Below, one piece after another: positions 27,422 to 39,134 of a stretch of 64,000 nt of DNA (position 1 is its first letter; each line of letters opens with the position of its first letter). A program made the position numbers and the translations under genes. The DNA lies in assembly GCA_013115145.1 (NCBI GenBank), contig JAAPAO010000071.1, forward strand, positions 1 through 64,000, read 5' to 3'. This stretch comes from Perkinsus chesapeaki (taxonomy: Eukaryota; Perkinsozoa; Perkinsida; Perkinsidae). The notes below the pieces were generated by a model. The model did no database searches, was not told where the DNA came from, and worked only from the letters and a program-made list of their open reading frames with translations.

Positions 27422-29052
27422 ATGTCCATACCTAACTTGCGAAATTTAAATAAAAAGCTTCGCGAGGTTAGAACGCTCCGACACAAAGTAGAATCGGGAG
27501 AAATCCATGAGGAGCTTTTAACTACTTCACAAAGGTGATAAAGGAGCGGAAAGCAACACTTATGGTTCGAGCAGAGGGGGTATTGAAATGGAACATTAAG
27601 GGATACAAGCGGGGGCTGCAGAGCTGGATTCTAGCGTTGAATGAGTATTAGGAGTATTCAAAGTCAAAAGGGAACAGCATCGTTACCGTACGATGACTAT
27701 TATTGGCCTAAGGAGTTTCAATTAGCTCTAGAGAATTCACTTTCCGGTCAAATTAAAGTGATTTATTGTTGAAAAAATTAAAGTGACCGAAAATTGGTGA
27801 ATATAATGGTTATAGTGATGTAGATATCTATTATTCGTAGTTGTTATTGTCTTCGCTCACTTGGGTCATAAACTGGAATCAATCCTGGAATTGGTTAATC
27901 ATGAAGTGGATCTAACAGACTCGTGGTGTGATATCTTGGATTCGCCGCTTTGTGCGCTGCCGGTGGGGCCAACTTGCGTGGCAAAACATGAAGTCCGTCT
28001 GGCGACAAAAAGCCCTTCAAGAACGTACCATCTGCCGGAATCGCTTACTCTGTCGGGAGAACGTATTCATTTCCTGAAAGTAAAGCCTACTGGGCTGCTG
28101 TCTTCTTTACTATTGTAACTCACCGAACGCTAGGCTCCTAGCGATGCCTATTAGGAAGCCTATTATGATTCACGGAATGGATAATCATCTTTACTCAGAG
28201 CGAAGTTGGCTCGGGAGGATGAGCTCTTGGAGCAAATAGAAGCCTTGGAGAGCGGACAGGATCGACATGGTAGGGGCCAGTGCTCTGTCGAATGGTTATA
28301 GGGGACCTCGTCAGTTGAAGAAGCAAATGGAAATGGCGGCGAATCTGAGGGGTGTAGCTCTACGGCGAAGGGTGACTCTGAGGTCGCTACCGGTAATGTG
28401 GTGACACGGTGACGATGCGGAAATGTTATAGAACAGGTGAAGGTGGGCAGACTAGACGGAGTAAAATAAAGAGTATAAAGAAGAAGCTTCATGATATTGA
28501 TAAGCTAGTGGAGGCCGCTGAGGGTGGGAAGGCTCTAACTGAGCAGCAAAAACAGAAGATATCCCGACGGCCGGAGTTGGTAAGAAAGGGATGTTGTTGA
28601 TTAGAGGAGCCTATGGGAGATGGGAATGCCATTCCATACCGCTGAGATAGCCACTAGAAATGGAGAAGGAGGGCGAAAATGACAAATACCCGCTACAAAG
28701 AGAACTAATATCCAAGATGATAATTAATATAGGGAGTTGCTATATCGTATAGGCAACTTGAGGCTCGAGATGTCAAATGAACCGTTGTGAAGTCCCATGG
28801 GAATTTCCGTTGCATTCGGCCATTATTTGCATGCATGATTTTGTGTCGCAGGAGACAGAGCTCAGCATTCTTCATAGTGCGGCCGCGGCGTCAGTGACAG
28901 TCAAAGATACTCCCGCAGCTACCGTCGAAGGTCCCAAGATGGATAATAAAGTTATAGCTGCAAATGAAGGAAACGACGAAGATGAGGATGGGGGAGAGTG
29001 GATACCATCCGATCCGAAACTGAGGAGGGCTCGAAAACGGAAAACTTCGTAA
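27422..29052 (+). CDS. unrecognised helical protein with an internal repeat, exons partly resolved
   Basis: The first exon is 27422-27534 (MSIPNLRNLNKKLREVRTLR, then KVESGEIHEELL). A second, similar unit lies at about 28440-28578 (SKIKSIKKKLHDIDKLVEA, then GGKALTEQQKQKI). Both share basic-x-L/I-x-K-K-L-R/H-E/D-V/I, a Gly, then a Gln-bearing helix, as in the C-terminal helix pairs of eIF2A- and PYM-type proteins. Between them are helical pieces at 28190-28260 (AKLAREDELLEQIEALESG). The last exon (from about 28851) ends with an acidic patch (NEGNDEDEDGGEW) and a basic tail (KLRRARKRKTS). Middle exon boundaries were not all closed, so two genes cannot be excluded. Confidence 0.5.
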
Positions 29053-29124
29053 GGCCTCGGTTTCCCCAGTGGAGCTTTTAAAGCGGAGATATCCCTTCTC
29101 CATGCATTCTTTGAACTTGCTAGG

Positions 29125-30365
29125 ATGTCCTCTTTATCTATCGAATCTCTGATTTGTGTGTGTCGGTTCGTGCAGTGGAAGTCTAGTGTTGCTTCTTTAT
29201 ATCGTCGACACATGAGCGGTCAGGTTCGAAATAGGCCGATCTACGTTATCGGAGAAGGTGTGCCGCGTGGTAGGTCGGCAGCTCATCGGTGCCTTATTGA
29301 GAGTAAGTGTCAGATCCGTCAGCCACCAGATGGATCCTGTCTTTTCCATGCTTTGGGTTACTGGCTTAATAAGCCACAGCACATTATACGGAAGCAGATC
29401 TCTGGTTTTTTACGCCATAACGCTTCGACAGTGAAAGTAAGCCGCGGCGCGTGGATTCCTATTCTTTAGTGAGTTCGGTGAGCTCGAGGCCTGCACTGAA
29501 CAAATATGCCAACTCTCGTCCCTCTCTCTCCGGTAGTGCTTTCGAATCTCTCTAGTCGTATCTGATAGCGGTAGGCTGCTCGGCATTCTAGGTTCGTCTA
29601 TGTAGCTCACTATTGCATAGGATAGCAGCTTCACCGAGCCTTATTTCTCGGAGATGTTTTCATCTTGCTCTTTTATCAGCTCAATGGTCTGACACTTGAG
29701 GAGTGGATCAAGGTGGAGTCTAACTCTCGAACGTTGAGCCAGTAATGCGAAGACAGGTCTTCAGCGATGAACAAATGTTAAATCATCAGTTACTGCAACA
29801 ACCTGTTGAAGGATAACACTTGGGGAGGGGAGATAGAGCTCGTGGCAACATCGATGTGAGCCAACGGTCACCGGGGAGGACTTCGATTACAAATTTTCGG
29901 AAAACGATTCCGGCCTCGCAACTCTTACGTGGAGAAGGGTTGGTGATTCTGGCAACCCAACGAGGAGTCATTCCATCGCGGACTCTGAAGCAGGTCGCCG
30001 GTCTTGTTAGGTTGTATAACTGCGATGTCTACGTTTGGCAGCACGAGAACGCTCCAAAGAGCCAGACTGGCAAATACGTGTTGTGCTACAAATTTCACGC
30101 GCCGCCGGTCTCGGAGAAGTACACTACTAACAGATGTAAGGTATGGAAGTTAATAACGCTCCATGGTGATTGGTAGATGCTGGAAGAGATGATCGGCGGG
30201 AGGCAGAGGAAGAGCCAATTACGTGTCATGTTCTGTTTGATGGGAAGAAGCATTATAATGTAAGTCATATCAATGATGGCAGCACCGTGAATTTGTGAAG
30301 CTATTTGAACTTGACCTTGTTTTCATCTACATCAGATTGATCTTGAAACAACTCCCTTACTCTAG
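29125..30365 (+). CDS. OTU-domain cysteine protease (deubiquitinase-like), 6 exons
   Basis: Exons: 29125-29436, 29680-29741, 29790-29855, 30011-30135, 30177-30259, 30336-30365, summing to 678 nt (225 aa). The catalytic core is complete: PPDGSCLFHALGYWL (Asp loop and Cys), NTWGGEIELVA (conserved WGG-x-x-E), YNCDVYVWQ, and CHVLFDGKKHYN with the catalytic His. OTU proteases cleave ubiquitin linkages. The second in-frame ATG (29212, MSGQVRNR) may be the real start. The protein ends soon after the His (IDLETTPLL), so it is a minimal single-domain OTU. Linkage preference cannot be read from sequence. Confidence 0.9.
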
Positions 30366-31135
30366 AACGTTCATTTCTTGAAAAGATACGCGCTCGGCAC
30401 GCGCACCGGTGTTGTAAGTTATTGTGTACGCACCAACAGAACCAGGAATATTTCGGTGCGCACAAGCGCGTTCCTGCTGCGCACGTTTTATCTTGCTCGT
30501 TTTGGCAGGTTCTAGTGCTTGATGAGAAGTACTGCCTCCTGAAGTAGCTAAGTTGCTATACCATTCACTAACCGTTTCTTGCACCAAACTGTGTGTATGT
30601 TCAAAAGTTACTCAGTGGTAGTAGTAGTAAAAACAACATTATTATAGAACAGTACTACGCCATGTTTGAGCTCAGTTTAAGTGTCCCACGGAATCTTAGT
30701 GCTATACAAGTTTGACACATCCTCCCAAGGTGACTTCGAGATGATCAGTTTCACATCCAGTTCGACAATACACTGGCAAATGCTAATGTAAATGCACACT
30801 GCCAAAGTATGCTTCCAGTGTCCCGAGAAAGACACGCCCAGCACGCATGAGCATGAAACTACTCCGGGTTGTAACTGTATTACTGATGGCACAGTACACC
30901 AATTGAATCGATTTATTCTATCTCTATGTACTTATTATAAAGTTCATATAAGCCAACTACGCAAGCTTATCACAACGTAAATGCCTCCCTCCCTCATCCG
31001 CCTGTCCACGCCCACAACACCGGCGTCATCAGTTTTTGGGCGCGCGCTTTTTACTTCCCCGTCAGGCCAAATTTTCTGTGGTTTTAACGAAGCCCTTTAT
31101 TATATCTTCTGTTCGTACACCTGTTCTTTATCAGT
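30366..31135. other. intergenic upstream of the CCCH gene
   Basis: About 770 nt without recognisable coding content. Positions 30390-30490 are rich in GCGCAC-type words on both strands. The 17-nt GC-box/T-run element at 31038 (listed separately) lies at the gene-proximal end. Confidence 0.5.
31038..31054 (+). promoter_or_regulatory. candidate promoter element, 17-nt GC-box plus T-run
   Basis: GGGCGCGCGCTTTTTAC, 82 nt before the ATG of the CCCH gene. The identical 17-mer occurs at 39135-39151, upstream of the aldehyde dehydrogenase gene. Related forms are at 15341-15355 (minus, before NSUN5) and 48231-48243. A 17-nt match by chance in 64 kb is very unlikely. The promoter role is inferred from position only. 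Confidence 0.45.
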
Positions 31136-32263
31136 ATGATGAAGAGAACTAATAATCGTTTAACAGCTGCGGCTAGGCTATCTCCTATGGAGATACCTTC
31201 CGCTACTAATCCTACCAATTTCGACCCAACTACTATGTGGGAGGTCTTGTCACCGTTACCGCCTAACTCGGCTCCGGCAACTTTCGAGGGCCTCTCCGCG
31301 TTGTCGCCGTATGCTGGGCCGCCTTCTGGAGCTGATTCTAATATTAGAAGGAAGCTAAGGAAGACTCGCGTTTGCAAGCACTTCCTGAGGGGCAGATGCC
31401 ACTATGGGGCTAACTGCACGTTCGCCCACTATGATAGTGAACTCTACAAGAAGCCCAACCTGGCCAAGACAAAGCTATGTGCAAAGCCCAACTGCTCTGA
31501 CCCGGAGTGTACCTATGCCCATTCTGTGGAAGAGTTAAGACAACCTGGTGAAGCCTCGGATATGGATACTGCTCGGGTGGATATCGAACATGAAAAAGTA
31601 TTGGGAGAACAGAGAGCTTTGTTGACAGTACACAATCTTATGGCAACTGTTGCTGACCCTGCTGGTAGCCCTGGTATATTACCAAGCCCCTCTATATTGC
31701 CGAACCCTATGCAACAACAACAATTTGGTGTTAGTCCGAATGGTGGTGGGCAGCAGCAGCAACAGCATGGTCGATACGGGGGTTCCCGTGGTGGCATTAA
31801 CAGATCAACCTTACACGCTTTGGCGGTCAAGAATGAGGAATTACAAAGACAAGTTGAAATGAGCAACACTGTTCTTGCTCATCTTCTCCAAGTGGCGTCT
31901 GCTCAAGCAGTACCAGAGACCCCATATGTAGTTCCCTCGAGCAACGTATTTTCCCAGGCGACAGCGGCGGCTCAACCTGAGGAGGGAGGTGGTGAGGAGT
32001 ATGGTAGCCGAAATTGGGACATAAATGTCGTGGAAACGCCTAATAGTGGATGTGAACTTACTAGTGTCGATGAAGAACATGTCACATCAGTTGATGAGGA
32101 TGAAGCATTAAGTCATTGGCTGGCGACTGTTACGCTAGAGGAGAGTGGTGACACGCACGAGGAGGGTGGTGACACACATGTTAATAACCATAATGCTGGT
32201 ACAGGCAGTGGCGGGCAGTATGAGGATGAGAACGGAACGTTTGTGAGCAGAGGAAACCAATAA
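31136..32263 (+). CDS. tandem CCCH zinc-finger RNA-binding protein
   Basis: Single exon, 375 aa. Two CCCH fingers: Cys80, Cys88, Cys94, His98 (CKHFLRGRCHYGANCTFAH, spacing 7-5-3) and Cys115, Cys120, Cys125, His129 (spacing 4-4-3). The first is of the class seen in alveolate and kinetoplastid mRNA regulators; the second is compact and may be divergent. After residue about 190 there are polyGln tracts (QQQQ), then a helix with heptad character (KNEELQRQVEMSNTVLAHLL) and a long acidic tail. It probably controls mRNA stability or translation in the cytoplasm. The second in-frame ATG is the next codon. Confidence 0.88.
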   Translation: MMKRTNNRLTAAARLSPMEIPSATNPTNFDPTTMWEVLSPLPPNSAPATFEGLSALSPYAGPPSGADSNIRRKLRKTRVCKHFLRGRCHYGANCTFAHYDSELYKKPNLAKTKLCAKPNCSDPECTYAHSVEELRQPGEASDMDTARVDIEHEKVLGEQRALLTVHNLMATVADPAGSPGILPSPSILPNPMQQQQFGVSPNGGGQQQQQHGRYGGSRGGINRSTLHALAVKNEELQRQVEMSNTVLAHLLQVASAQAVPETPYVVPSSNVFSQATAAAQPEEGGGEEYGSRNWDINVVETPNSGCELTSVDEEHVTSVDEDEALSHWLATVTLEESGDTHEEGGDTHVNNHNAGTGSGGQYEDENGTFVSRGNQ

Positions 32264-33815
32264 GGACGTTGGTTTTGATGTCCTTTTAGATTTATGGAAG
32301 ATGATGACACATATTATTGTACTATATCTATTATTTCAGCTCTGCTCGTAAGGAGTTGGTATGCCTGTGGTCAAGCAGCAGCATCCGCATTGATGATGAT
32401 GCAACTGCTGCTGCTGCTGTGGTGGTGGTCATCTTAGTTGTTTCTGTAGTTGATCCAGATTTTGTATCCAGGTCATCATCATCATTATGTTCCTCATTCT
32501 CCTCCTTCTCCTCTGGTGCATATAGCTATAGAGCGAGTGGGAGTAGAATGCGGCGGCCTAGTAGAAGTTAGTGTGTGTTTTAGTCACGGCAAGTTATTTT
32601 AGCCAGTATTATATTACTCGATAACGAGCTCAATATAGTACATGTAGTTTAGCAGCAGCAGCATCACCATGGGGCCTATTGTTATCAAAACTAACAAATA
32701 AGTTGTTACTCTATCAAGATGGCAGTAACTTCGATCGTGACAACACCACCACCACCAACCTCTATCGGTAATATTGTTTATAGTATCCATGGTTTTTCTG
32801 AGTAGTACAACCCTTACCGTCGTATAACACCTGATCGTTTCGAGAACCTGCTGCGTCTGGCGGTGCCGTGTCGTCATCATCATCATCATCCTCATCCTCC
32901 CCATCTTCATCTTTGTTGGTGAAGATAGTTGATGCTATTTGCTACTTGGTATGCTACTTGTAAGCAGCATAACTGCTTTATGTCTATAGATTTATCAGTT
33001 TAAGGGTACTAATAATAGTGGCATGAGAATCGTTGTCGTGGTCGTCGTTATTGTCGTCACTCTTTGAAGAGTAACTGCATGATGCCAGCCTTTGGTGAAG
33101 GCTTGAGCAGTATGGCAGGGGAGAGATGGTTATTATTTGTTATCATTATTATTATTTACGAAGGCCTTCCTCTATTAACCTCCTTTTCCGAATAGGCAGC
33201 AGTATTGTGTTGTCACCGGGGAGAATGGAAGCCAATACGATAGTAGTTTTTCTTACTATTTATGCTGCCGGGTGGTGACGACACAGGAGGAGACGGCAAC
33301 GAGAGGAATAATTTAATATCTAAATGGCTGCTGCCATCGACGGATGGGGATGAGCATGATGGTGGTCGTCGTCGTCGGAGGAGGAGGAATAGGCAACATA
33401 ACCCGACAGGGTCGCACATGTCTGATAGAGAGGAGGAGGAGGAGGAGGATTTGATTAGTGTACTGACTAACCCTACCAGTGTCGGTAATACACTTCATAA
33501 AAGGGGGCTGCTCTTTTTCGCTGAAAACTAGCTATTCTTTGGATACCTAAGACCTGGTGTGCAACCTGCATGTCAACCATCAGCTATGTAAAATAATTAC
33601 TGAGGTTACTAAGATGAGCAACTTTAATTTAGAATTAGGAGGAATTTTGAACTAATTAGGAGGAATTTAGACCTGGATTACGTTGGCGAAATGCGGATAT
33701 AGTTGAAGAGCCTATTTCGATATGGAATGAATTTTAATACAGTCACTTGGTGTAACCTTTCATCGCACTCCACAGTTGGATGGTTCATAAAACTGTGCTC
33801 TTCTACTGTTGGTAG
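32264..33815. other. intergenic, microsatellite-rich
   Basis: Rich in trinucleotide runs: GATGATGATG near 32393, a GCTGCTGCT run near 32406, TCATCATCATC near 32874-32893, and GGAGGAGGAGG near 33433-33448. Open frames here, such as 33262-33531 (plus), owe their Arg and Glu runs to these repeats and are not supported as genes. The segment 33656-33727 (FRPGLRWRNADIVEE) looks weakly coding and may be an upstream exon of the FCP1-like gene. Confidence 0.5.
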
Positions 33816-35579
33816 TTGAGCGGTACGCTACGGCGTTTCTCGGTTACGACTCTCTCGACTTGTTCCGTCATCCCCCTGATGTTAACCTTTTCGGGCAGTT
33901 TGTAATACAGCAATACTTATTTCTTAGAGCCAGTGTACTCGGGAATATAATCCAGTTCTATGTATGCACTGGTAGAATACCAAATCTACTTTTGGCGTAC
34001 ATTTCTTAGCTTAACGTTTTCGTAGGTACCAATGACTCCGAGCCCATCACTGAAGTTCGCCACCGATCAATCTTGTTTGTATTTGACTTGGACCAAACAT
34101 TGGTCTCATCAGGACGACACGGTGCCGTGGTGGCTGACGAGGCTCTTAGAAGGGAGATGGGACGGGCGCAACATCAATGTATCAACAATAACCGAAATCG
34201 CTGTGGTAAGTAAAGGACTGGAATGAGTCAATTTTGGATGGGCTTTTGATAGTAGAAATTCTACTTAGAATTCCTCTTGGTTCAACTGTATGATGATTAC
34301 CTATTGCAGACATAGTCATATCGCTACATTAGGCAGTTCTTACTTTTATAACTAAACAGGTAGAGGAGGGGCGGAGTTCAATACGTTAGCTCGTAATAGG
34401 GGTCATTTCATGACAACGCAATTTATATCGGCACATTCCAGAATAGAAAGAGCCACTACTGTTCTTACTCTCTAAAGCTGGGAATAGCACCATCGAGGGA
34501 GCTATTCCTTTGTACCTTCGCATCATTTTCCATCACATTAGCTATACTTTTCAGGTACGTTACATCGTTCCATGAGCGCACGGCCAACATCTGGTGGCCT
34601 GATGCATTCAACTAGTTCTTCGTTCGGTTCTGCTCTCTACCGAAGTAGCGAAGCATTGGTCCCGTAGGGAGTATCTTCTCTTCAGCCTCGTCGATGCCAT
34701 TTTCCTCCGTACCAGTGCCTTTGGATCCGAATGTATATATGAATCCTGAGACTGGGGAACGGCAAGTACTGCTCTATCGAGGAGAGGACAGCAACTGGGA
34801 CCTGATGTGATGTGAGGGGAAATGGCAGCAGCAGCAGTGCAGCTTTGTACCATTTATTTTGTATAAAAGATATGACGCGTACAAATTACCGGGTCGTACA
34901 GTATTCGCCAAACTCGGACTGTAATTATTATATTTATCTATCCATTAACTATAACTCGAAGAAGTGCTTGCAAGTGTTGCCACTGAATGGCGGCGGTTTC
35001 ATTACTTCTTCTTTTGTAGGTACATCAAGCTCCGTCCAGGCGTACGACAGCTTCTTACACAATGCCGAGAGATAGCTGACTTGGCCATCTTTAGTGCAGC
35101 CAGGTAGAAGGAAAACGACGTCTGCACTACTGTCTCATAGTGAATCAGTCCCGACTATGTACAATTCATATCACGGAAATTGGACCCAAATGGTTGCCTT
35201 TTTGATGGTCGTGTTTACAGTAGCAAGGAGCTCGGTATTGGTTTCAGCAAATCAACTGAAGTGCTGCCCACCGGATATGACAGAGTAGGCCGTCCTCGTA
35301 TGCTTGGTTGATTCTGTTGGTTCCAGATTGTGATAATCGATGACAGCGGTCCGGGAATCTGGAACGACGTCGATGCCGATGTATGTTGCTTTCCTAGCGT
35401 TCCTCCTTATACCTTTATGAGAGATCACATAGCAGATATACTCAATGGTGCGACGGTATCAGCTGGTGTGATGTTGCAGTTTAATTCTATCAGGAATCTA
35501 CCCGCCTGATGACGATAATTTTCTCATTGGCGAGTTGCTACCACAACTCTCGTCCCTCTCGGCATCATCATTGTCGTGA
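33816..35579 (+). CDS. FCP1/SCP-type RNA polymerase II CTD phosphatase-like protein (5' end missing)
   Basis: Exons in phase: 33816-33932, 34026-34205, 34555-34663, 34686-34732, 34767-34806, 35020-35103, 35149-35284, 35327-35447, 35494-35579. The FCP1-homology domain is intact across seven introns: SILFVFDLDQTLVSS (DxDxT nucleophile), KLRPGVRQLLTQC, IFSAASPDYVQFI, KLDPNGCLFDGRVY, IVIIDDSGPGIWN and PPDDDNFLIGELLPQL. An insert of about 75 residues, Ser/Thr rich, sits between the nucleophile and KLRPG, longer than in SCP proteins. Exon 33816 has no ATG in frame, so at least one upstream exon is unseen. It should dephosphorylate phospho-Ser/Thr, classically on the polymerase tail. Exons 34686 and 34767 are the least certain; their shared intron is only 34 nt. 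Confidence 0.85.
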
Positions 35580-35986
35580 TGTTCCTATGAACTGCTGCTA
35601 TCACCATTTTTAACGTACGAGTTGATTGTATCTTATTATTGACAATGCTTGATGACAGCGCCTCCCTTTGACATAATTGTCCATAATCTCAAACGTGTGT
35701 TTTTGTTGCTAGTACAGATCCTTAGGAAAATCTACTCCTCGAAGATATCGTTTGTAGTGCGAAGATATGAAAAATCTTACTAGTGCAACATCAAGAACAT
35801 TCCCGGCAGGGCTATGAACATGCGTTTCTCGCACTTCGGAACTTCTTGTCAATGAGGTGATACGAGTTCTTCATGAAAGGTGTTCCACACTGGAATCCAC
35901 TGCGAAAACGAACGCCGCGTATTTGCATTTTGACAACTAAGATTTACTACCTTCCCAACTAACGAACACAACAGTGTCAGTGCAAA
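35580..35986. other. convergent intergenic region
   Basis: About 400 nt between the 3' ends of the FCP1-like gene (plus) and the acyltransferase (minus). No coding pattern was seen. Confidence 0.55.
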
Positions 35987-36949
35987 CTACTCTTCTTTGG
36001 TGTCCCACAGCTGCAAGGCAAATTTATTCACCATTCGAGTTGGTATATCACCGCGACGTATAGCGCCTTCTACAGCCACTTTGTCTTGGTATGTGCCCGG
36101 GATGAGCCTCTCATCAAGTGATTGGGCCATCATCTCTCGTACGCGCTCGGCAAACTGCTGAGGAGCTTCGTCTCCTCTACGACTTTCCGGTAGAAGTATT
36201 TGGATTCTCATAACAGTGTATGGTTGAGCCATCAGCCCTAGAGCGTACGGTACGCCCTTAATGGCCGTGAAGTGGGGGTCAAAGGTCTCCCCTGGCTTGT
36301 AGTTGGGGTAAGTGACAGCAATCGGCAATACCGGGATGCCCTGGCGGAATGCTCCACTGCGGAATGGTATCAAACCAAGGCCGTTGGTAGTCGTGCCTTC
36401 TGGAAACAACAGCACCGGCGTACCTCCTCCTGCGGACGAGATGTAGTTGTGAATGATCTCCGTAGTGGACTGCTGCTTTTCGCCTTTGGCAGCTAGACGA
36501 TCGACGAAAATGCAATGCATCGATTTCATAACTCTGCCGACTACTGGAGTGTTGATGAGAGCCTTCTTGCCAACGAATGTGGGGTAGAACAGAAATAGTA
36601 AAATAAGAATCTCCATGCAGCTCACATGGTTCGAAACAATAATAAATGATTTCTTCGAGAAGTGTTTGAGCTCACTGTAGCCGTGGACCTCCGGAATGAT
36701 ACCGAAACAAAAGACGAACGCAAAGAGGCACCAATAGCGAACGAGGGTCTCCGTGGCTTTGTCAAATCTTAAAAAGGAAATAACACAGAAAATGGGGAAG
36801 GCAATCGCCAAGCTTCCGGCTAACAATAGCATTCTGATGGGGACAAGAATTGTGCCGAAGATAATAGTTTTGAGGGTGTTTTGGAGAGACATTGGGGACC
36901 GGATGAAAGCAGCGCCGTTCTCAAGTATGGTTTGATAATCGACGGTCAT
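35987..36949 (-). CDS. lysophospholipid acyltransferase (LPLAT/LPCAT-like), integral membrane
   Basis: Single exon, 320 aa. Hydrophobic segments lie at residues about 28-60 and 73-86. The acyltransferase motifs are NHVSCMEI (His108, then Glu113 where most members have Asp), GRVMKSMHCIFVDR (motif II), and LLFPEGTTTNG (motif III, residues 180-190). PVLPIAVTYPNYKPGETFDP fits motif IV. The FPEGTTTNG signature is that of LPCAT/LPEAT-type enzymes of membrane remodelling. There is no C-terminal EF-hand or KDEL-type signal. The His-x4-Glu variant should still support the charge relay, but this is inferred. Confidence 0.88.
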   Translation of the reverse strand: MTVDYQTILENGAAFIRSPMSLQNTLKTIIFGTILVPIRMLLLAGSLAIAFPIFCVISFLRFDKATETLVRYWCLFAFVFCFGIIPEVHGYSELKHFSKKSFIIVSNHVSCMEILILLFLFYPTFVGKKALINTPVVGRVMKSMHCIFVDRLAAKGEKQQSTTEIIHNYISSAGGGTPVLLFPEGTTTNGLGLIPFRSGAFRQGIPVLPIAVTYPNYKPGETFDPHFTAIKGVPYALGLMAQPYTVMRIQILLPESRRGDEAPQQFAERVREMMAQSLDERLIPGTYQDKVAVEGAIRRGDIPTRMVNKFALQLWDTKEE

Positions 36950-37963
36950 AAAGGAAAGAAAAAATACTAAACAAAAAGTTATGACGAAAAACGCAATCAG
37001 GTCACTTCACAAAAATATTCATTTTCTTCATTGCGAGTAACCCTCCCGAGCCTGGAACGATCCTCAAGCCCAGCTATGCCGCCAGGGGTACTCAACACCC
37101 TCCATCTCTCCTGGGGGAGTGTCAGCTGGTTTAGCGTGTGGCCGAAATAAGCCATCAACTACTGTAAATGCTATCTACCCAGCAACCTCCCATTTCAGCC
37201 CACTCAGAGCCCTCTATTACCCGCATTTTACGGCCAGTGGCGCTCCACCACCGCAACAGATTCTCATCAACTTGGCCGCAGTCTCGAATGGAATCAATTC
37301 TGTCCCAGTTCTGGTTGGTGAGTATTTGACAGGAGTATCCCCCATCCAGCAACTGCTTGCTCAACATGAGCGTCCAAGATATCTGTCTACATTCTCGAGG
37401 GCGTGAGTTCGATCCCCGGCAGTACCACATTTGACAGCGCTCCTGACCATGCCCGACTTGGCACTATCACTGCATAGCTTCGCAACTGCCCTGGGAGCGT
37501 CACTGCATCCTTGGAGTTCACAATTATTTTCAGCCTAGTCTCTCGACTGTGGTGTCGATAGTACCTGCCCGGGGAGAGAATTCGGTCTTTCCAGAATGGT
37601 GCCCATTTTACCTACTCCAATGCCATCTTCAAGACATCCCACTCGGCATTGGTCTGCCCTCTTCTGCTCTTGGCGGCGCTCTCAGGCTCGAGAGCTCCCA
37701 CTGGCATGAGGACCCAGGAGGCATCGCTAGGAGCTGGAGGATTAAATGACAACATCACTGAGGTGGGATAATGAGACTTGAACACAACATGAATCACTGC
37801 TAGACGTTGTGATAGAAAATCAACTTATTATTGTTATTATACCGAAATGTCATGTGCACTACTAGGACTATTACGCCACGAGCGTGGAGGGTTCATCTAC
37901 GATAATGTACGTGCAAAAGAGGAGGAGAGTGTCACACCTAAAGCAAGTTGCCTTCGAGCTTCG
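36950..37963. other. intergenic, no gene recognised
   Basis: About 1 kb. Overlapping frames on both strands (37119-37430 and 37549-37797) have no recognisable motif and no splice logic I could follow. A GTTCGATCC word near 37410 resembles a tRNA B box, but no cloverleaf forms around it. Confidence 0.5.
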
Positions 37964-39054
37964 TCAAATGTATATTACATTTTTATTTACATCAGCAATG
38001 AGAGGATGTTCCACTGAATCTACTGAAGCCTCCTCAACAGGATTCTCCACCACCGTTTCCTTCTCTAAAGTGGCAGAACCGTCCTTGTGGTGAGGCTCAG
38101 TTTGCTCGACAGCAGGAACTGCTACGCCAGCCTTGAGAGCTCGCTCCCGACTGAAACAAGATACATGTTGCTACACCTGATCTGCCTACTCGTATTGCTC
38201 TTCGGGAGTTTTATATTTCTCAGCATCATCTGGTTCTGTACAGGAGCTGTTAAGCTGCTCACACAGCACCGGTAGCTCTGGACTTGCATTATACCTGGTA
38301 ACAACTAGTGGGCGTGAAGGGTGCTGGTTCTATCACTTATCGAATATATCCTTGGTAACGATACGCCACTTCTCGCAGGATGGACTAAAGAGTATCATTC
38401 CCCCAATCATGGCAACCGCATTCTACCTGCTACACTGTACCCAGTAGACATCCGCTACTGGAACATCGACAGCACTTATAGCATTTATGCTGTCTAATAT
38501 AACACCACTACCAAAGCCTATATTCTAATTAGTACCTGCCGCTCGACGCCTTTTAGCGTTCCTTTCTGTGCCATCAGGAGCTCCAGTGCTAATGACAATC
38601 TGTCAATATTATCATTCAAGATTGAGTACCGTGGTATAACATTCATCGATCCACTTCTAGATCGTCTTCTACCACCTGAAGCCCCCCCTGGCTCCTGTTC
38701 AGCTGAGTTAGTGAAGAGCATTGGCCTAAGAGCTGCGTTTAATGTGTCGTACCTGACCCTATGGTGGCTGCAGCGCTATCTATACTGCTGGCAGCGGAGC
38801 CTGTCCGCCCTCTACCAGGGGGTTGGTATAACTAAATCGATATAACCCATACAGTGTGGATGAGATGGCTACATTATCAGGGTATCTTTTCTTTGGTATG
38901 GGGGGCCTTAGGGAGTAGGAATGCCTGAGAAGGGTGACATTGTGGTTCTATCTGGTTAACCTTCTCACGTTGGTGACAGCACTGCTGCAGGTTCCTTGTC
39001 GAGAGCCTCCTCAGAAGCGGATTGCTGCTGTTGTTGCTGCTCTATATCAGACAT
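37964..39054 (-). CDS. unrecognised Gln-rich protein, 7 resolved exons
   Basis: Exons: 39054-38969, 38924-38873, 38831-38758, 38725-38536, 38422-38337, 38294-38190, then 38150-37964 (read-through to a stop) or a splice after 37991. The phases of all six introns close, giving about 259 aa. The start MSDIEQQQQQQSASEEAL is polyGln. The middle is Arg/Ser rich (GGRRRSRSGS), followed by a conserved-looking core (SILNDNIDRLSLALELLMAQ; MIGGMILFSPSCEKWRIVTK). The tail is acidic (TLEKETVVENPVEEAS). The phrase EKWRIV recalls GKWRITVV near 45.5 kb, but that stretch falls in an intron of my model there. No family is recognised. Confidence 0.7.
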
Positions 39055-39134
39055 GTTAATAATAATGTACCTGCTCCATCACAAATGGGTAGCAGCCTAT
39101 CAGGCACAAGATTCTCATTGCGTTTTCTTGTGCA

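Noticed and set aside
33262-33531. Arg- and Glu-run protein on plus
   Set aside because: The charged runs come from CGT/CGG and GAG microsatellites; no start context, splice logic or domain.
37395-37420. tRNA-like GTTCGATCC (B-box) word
   Set aside because: No A box, no acceptor or anticodon stem could be formed around it. A similar word at about 9156 is inside a RAP-gene intron.
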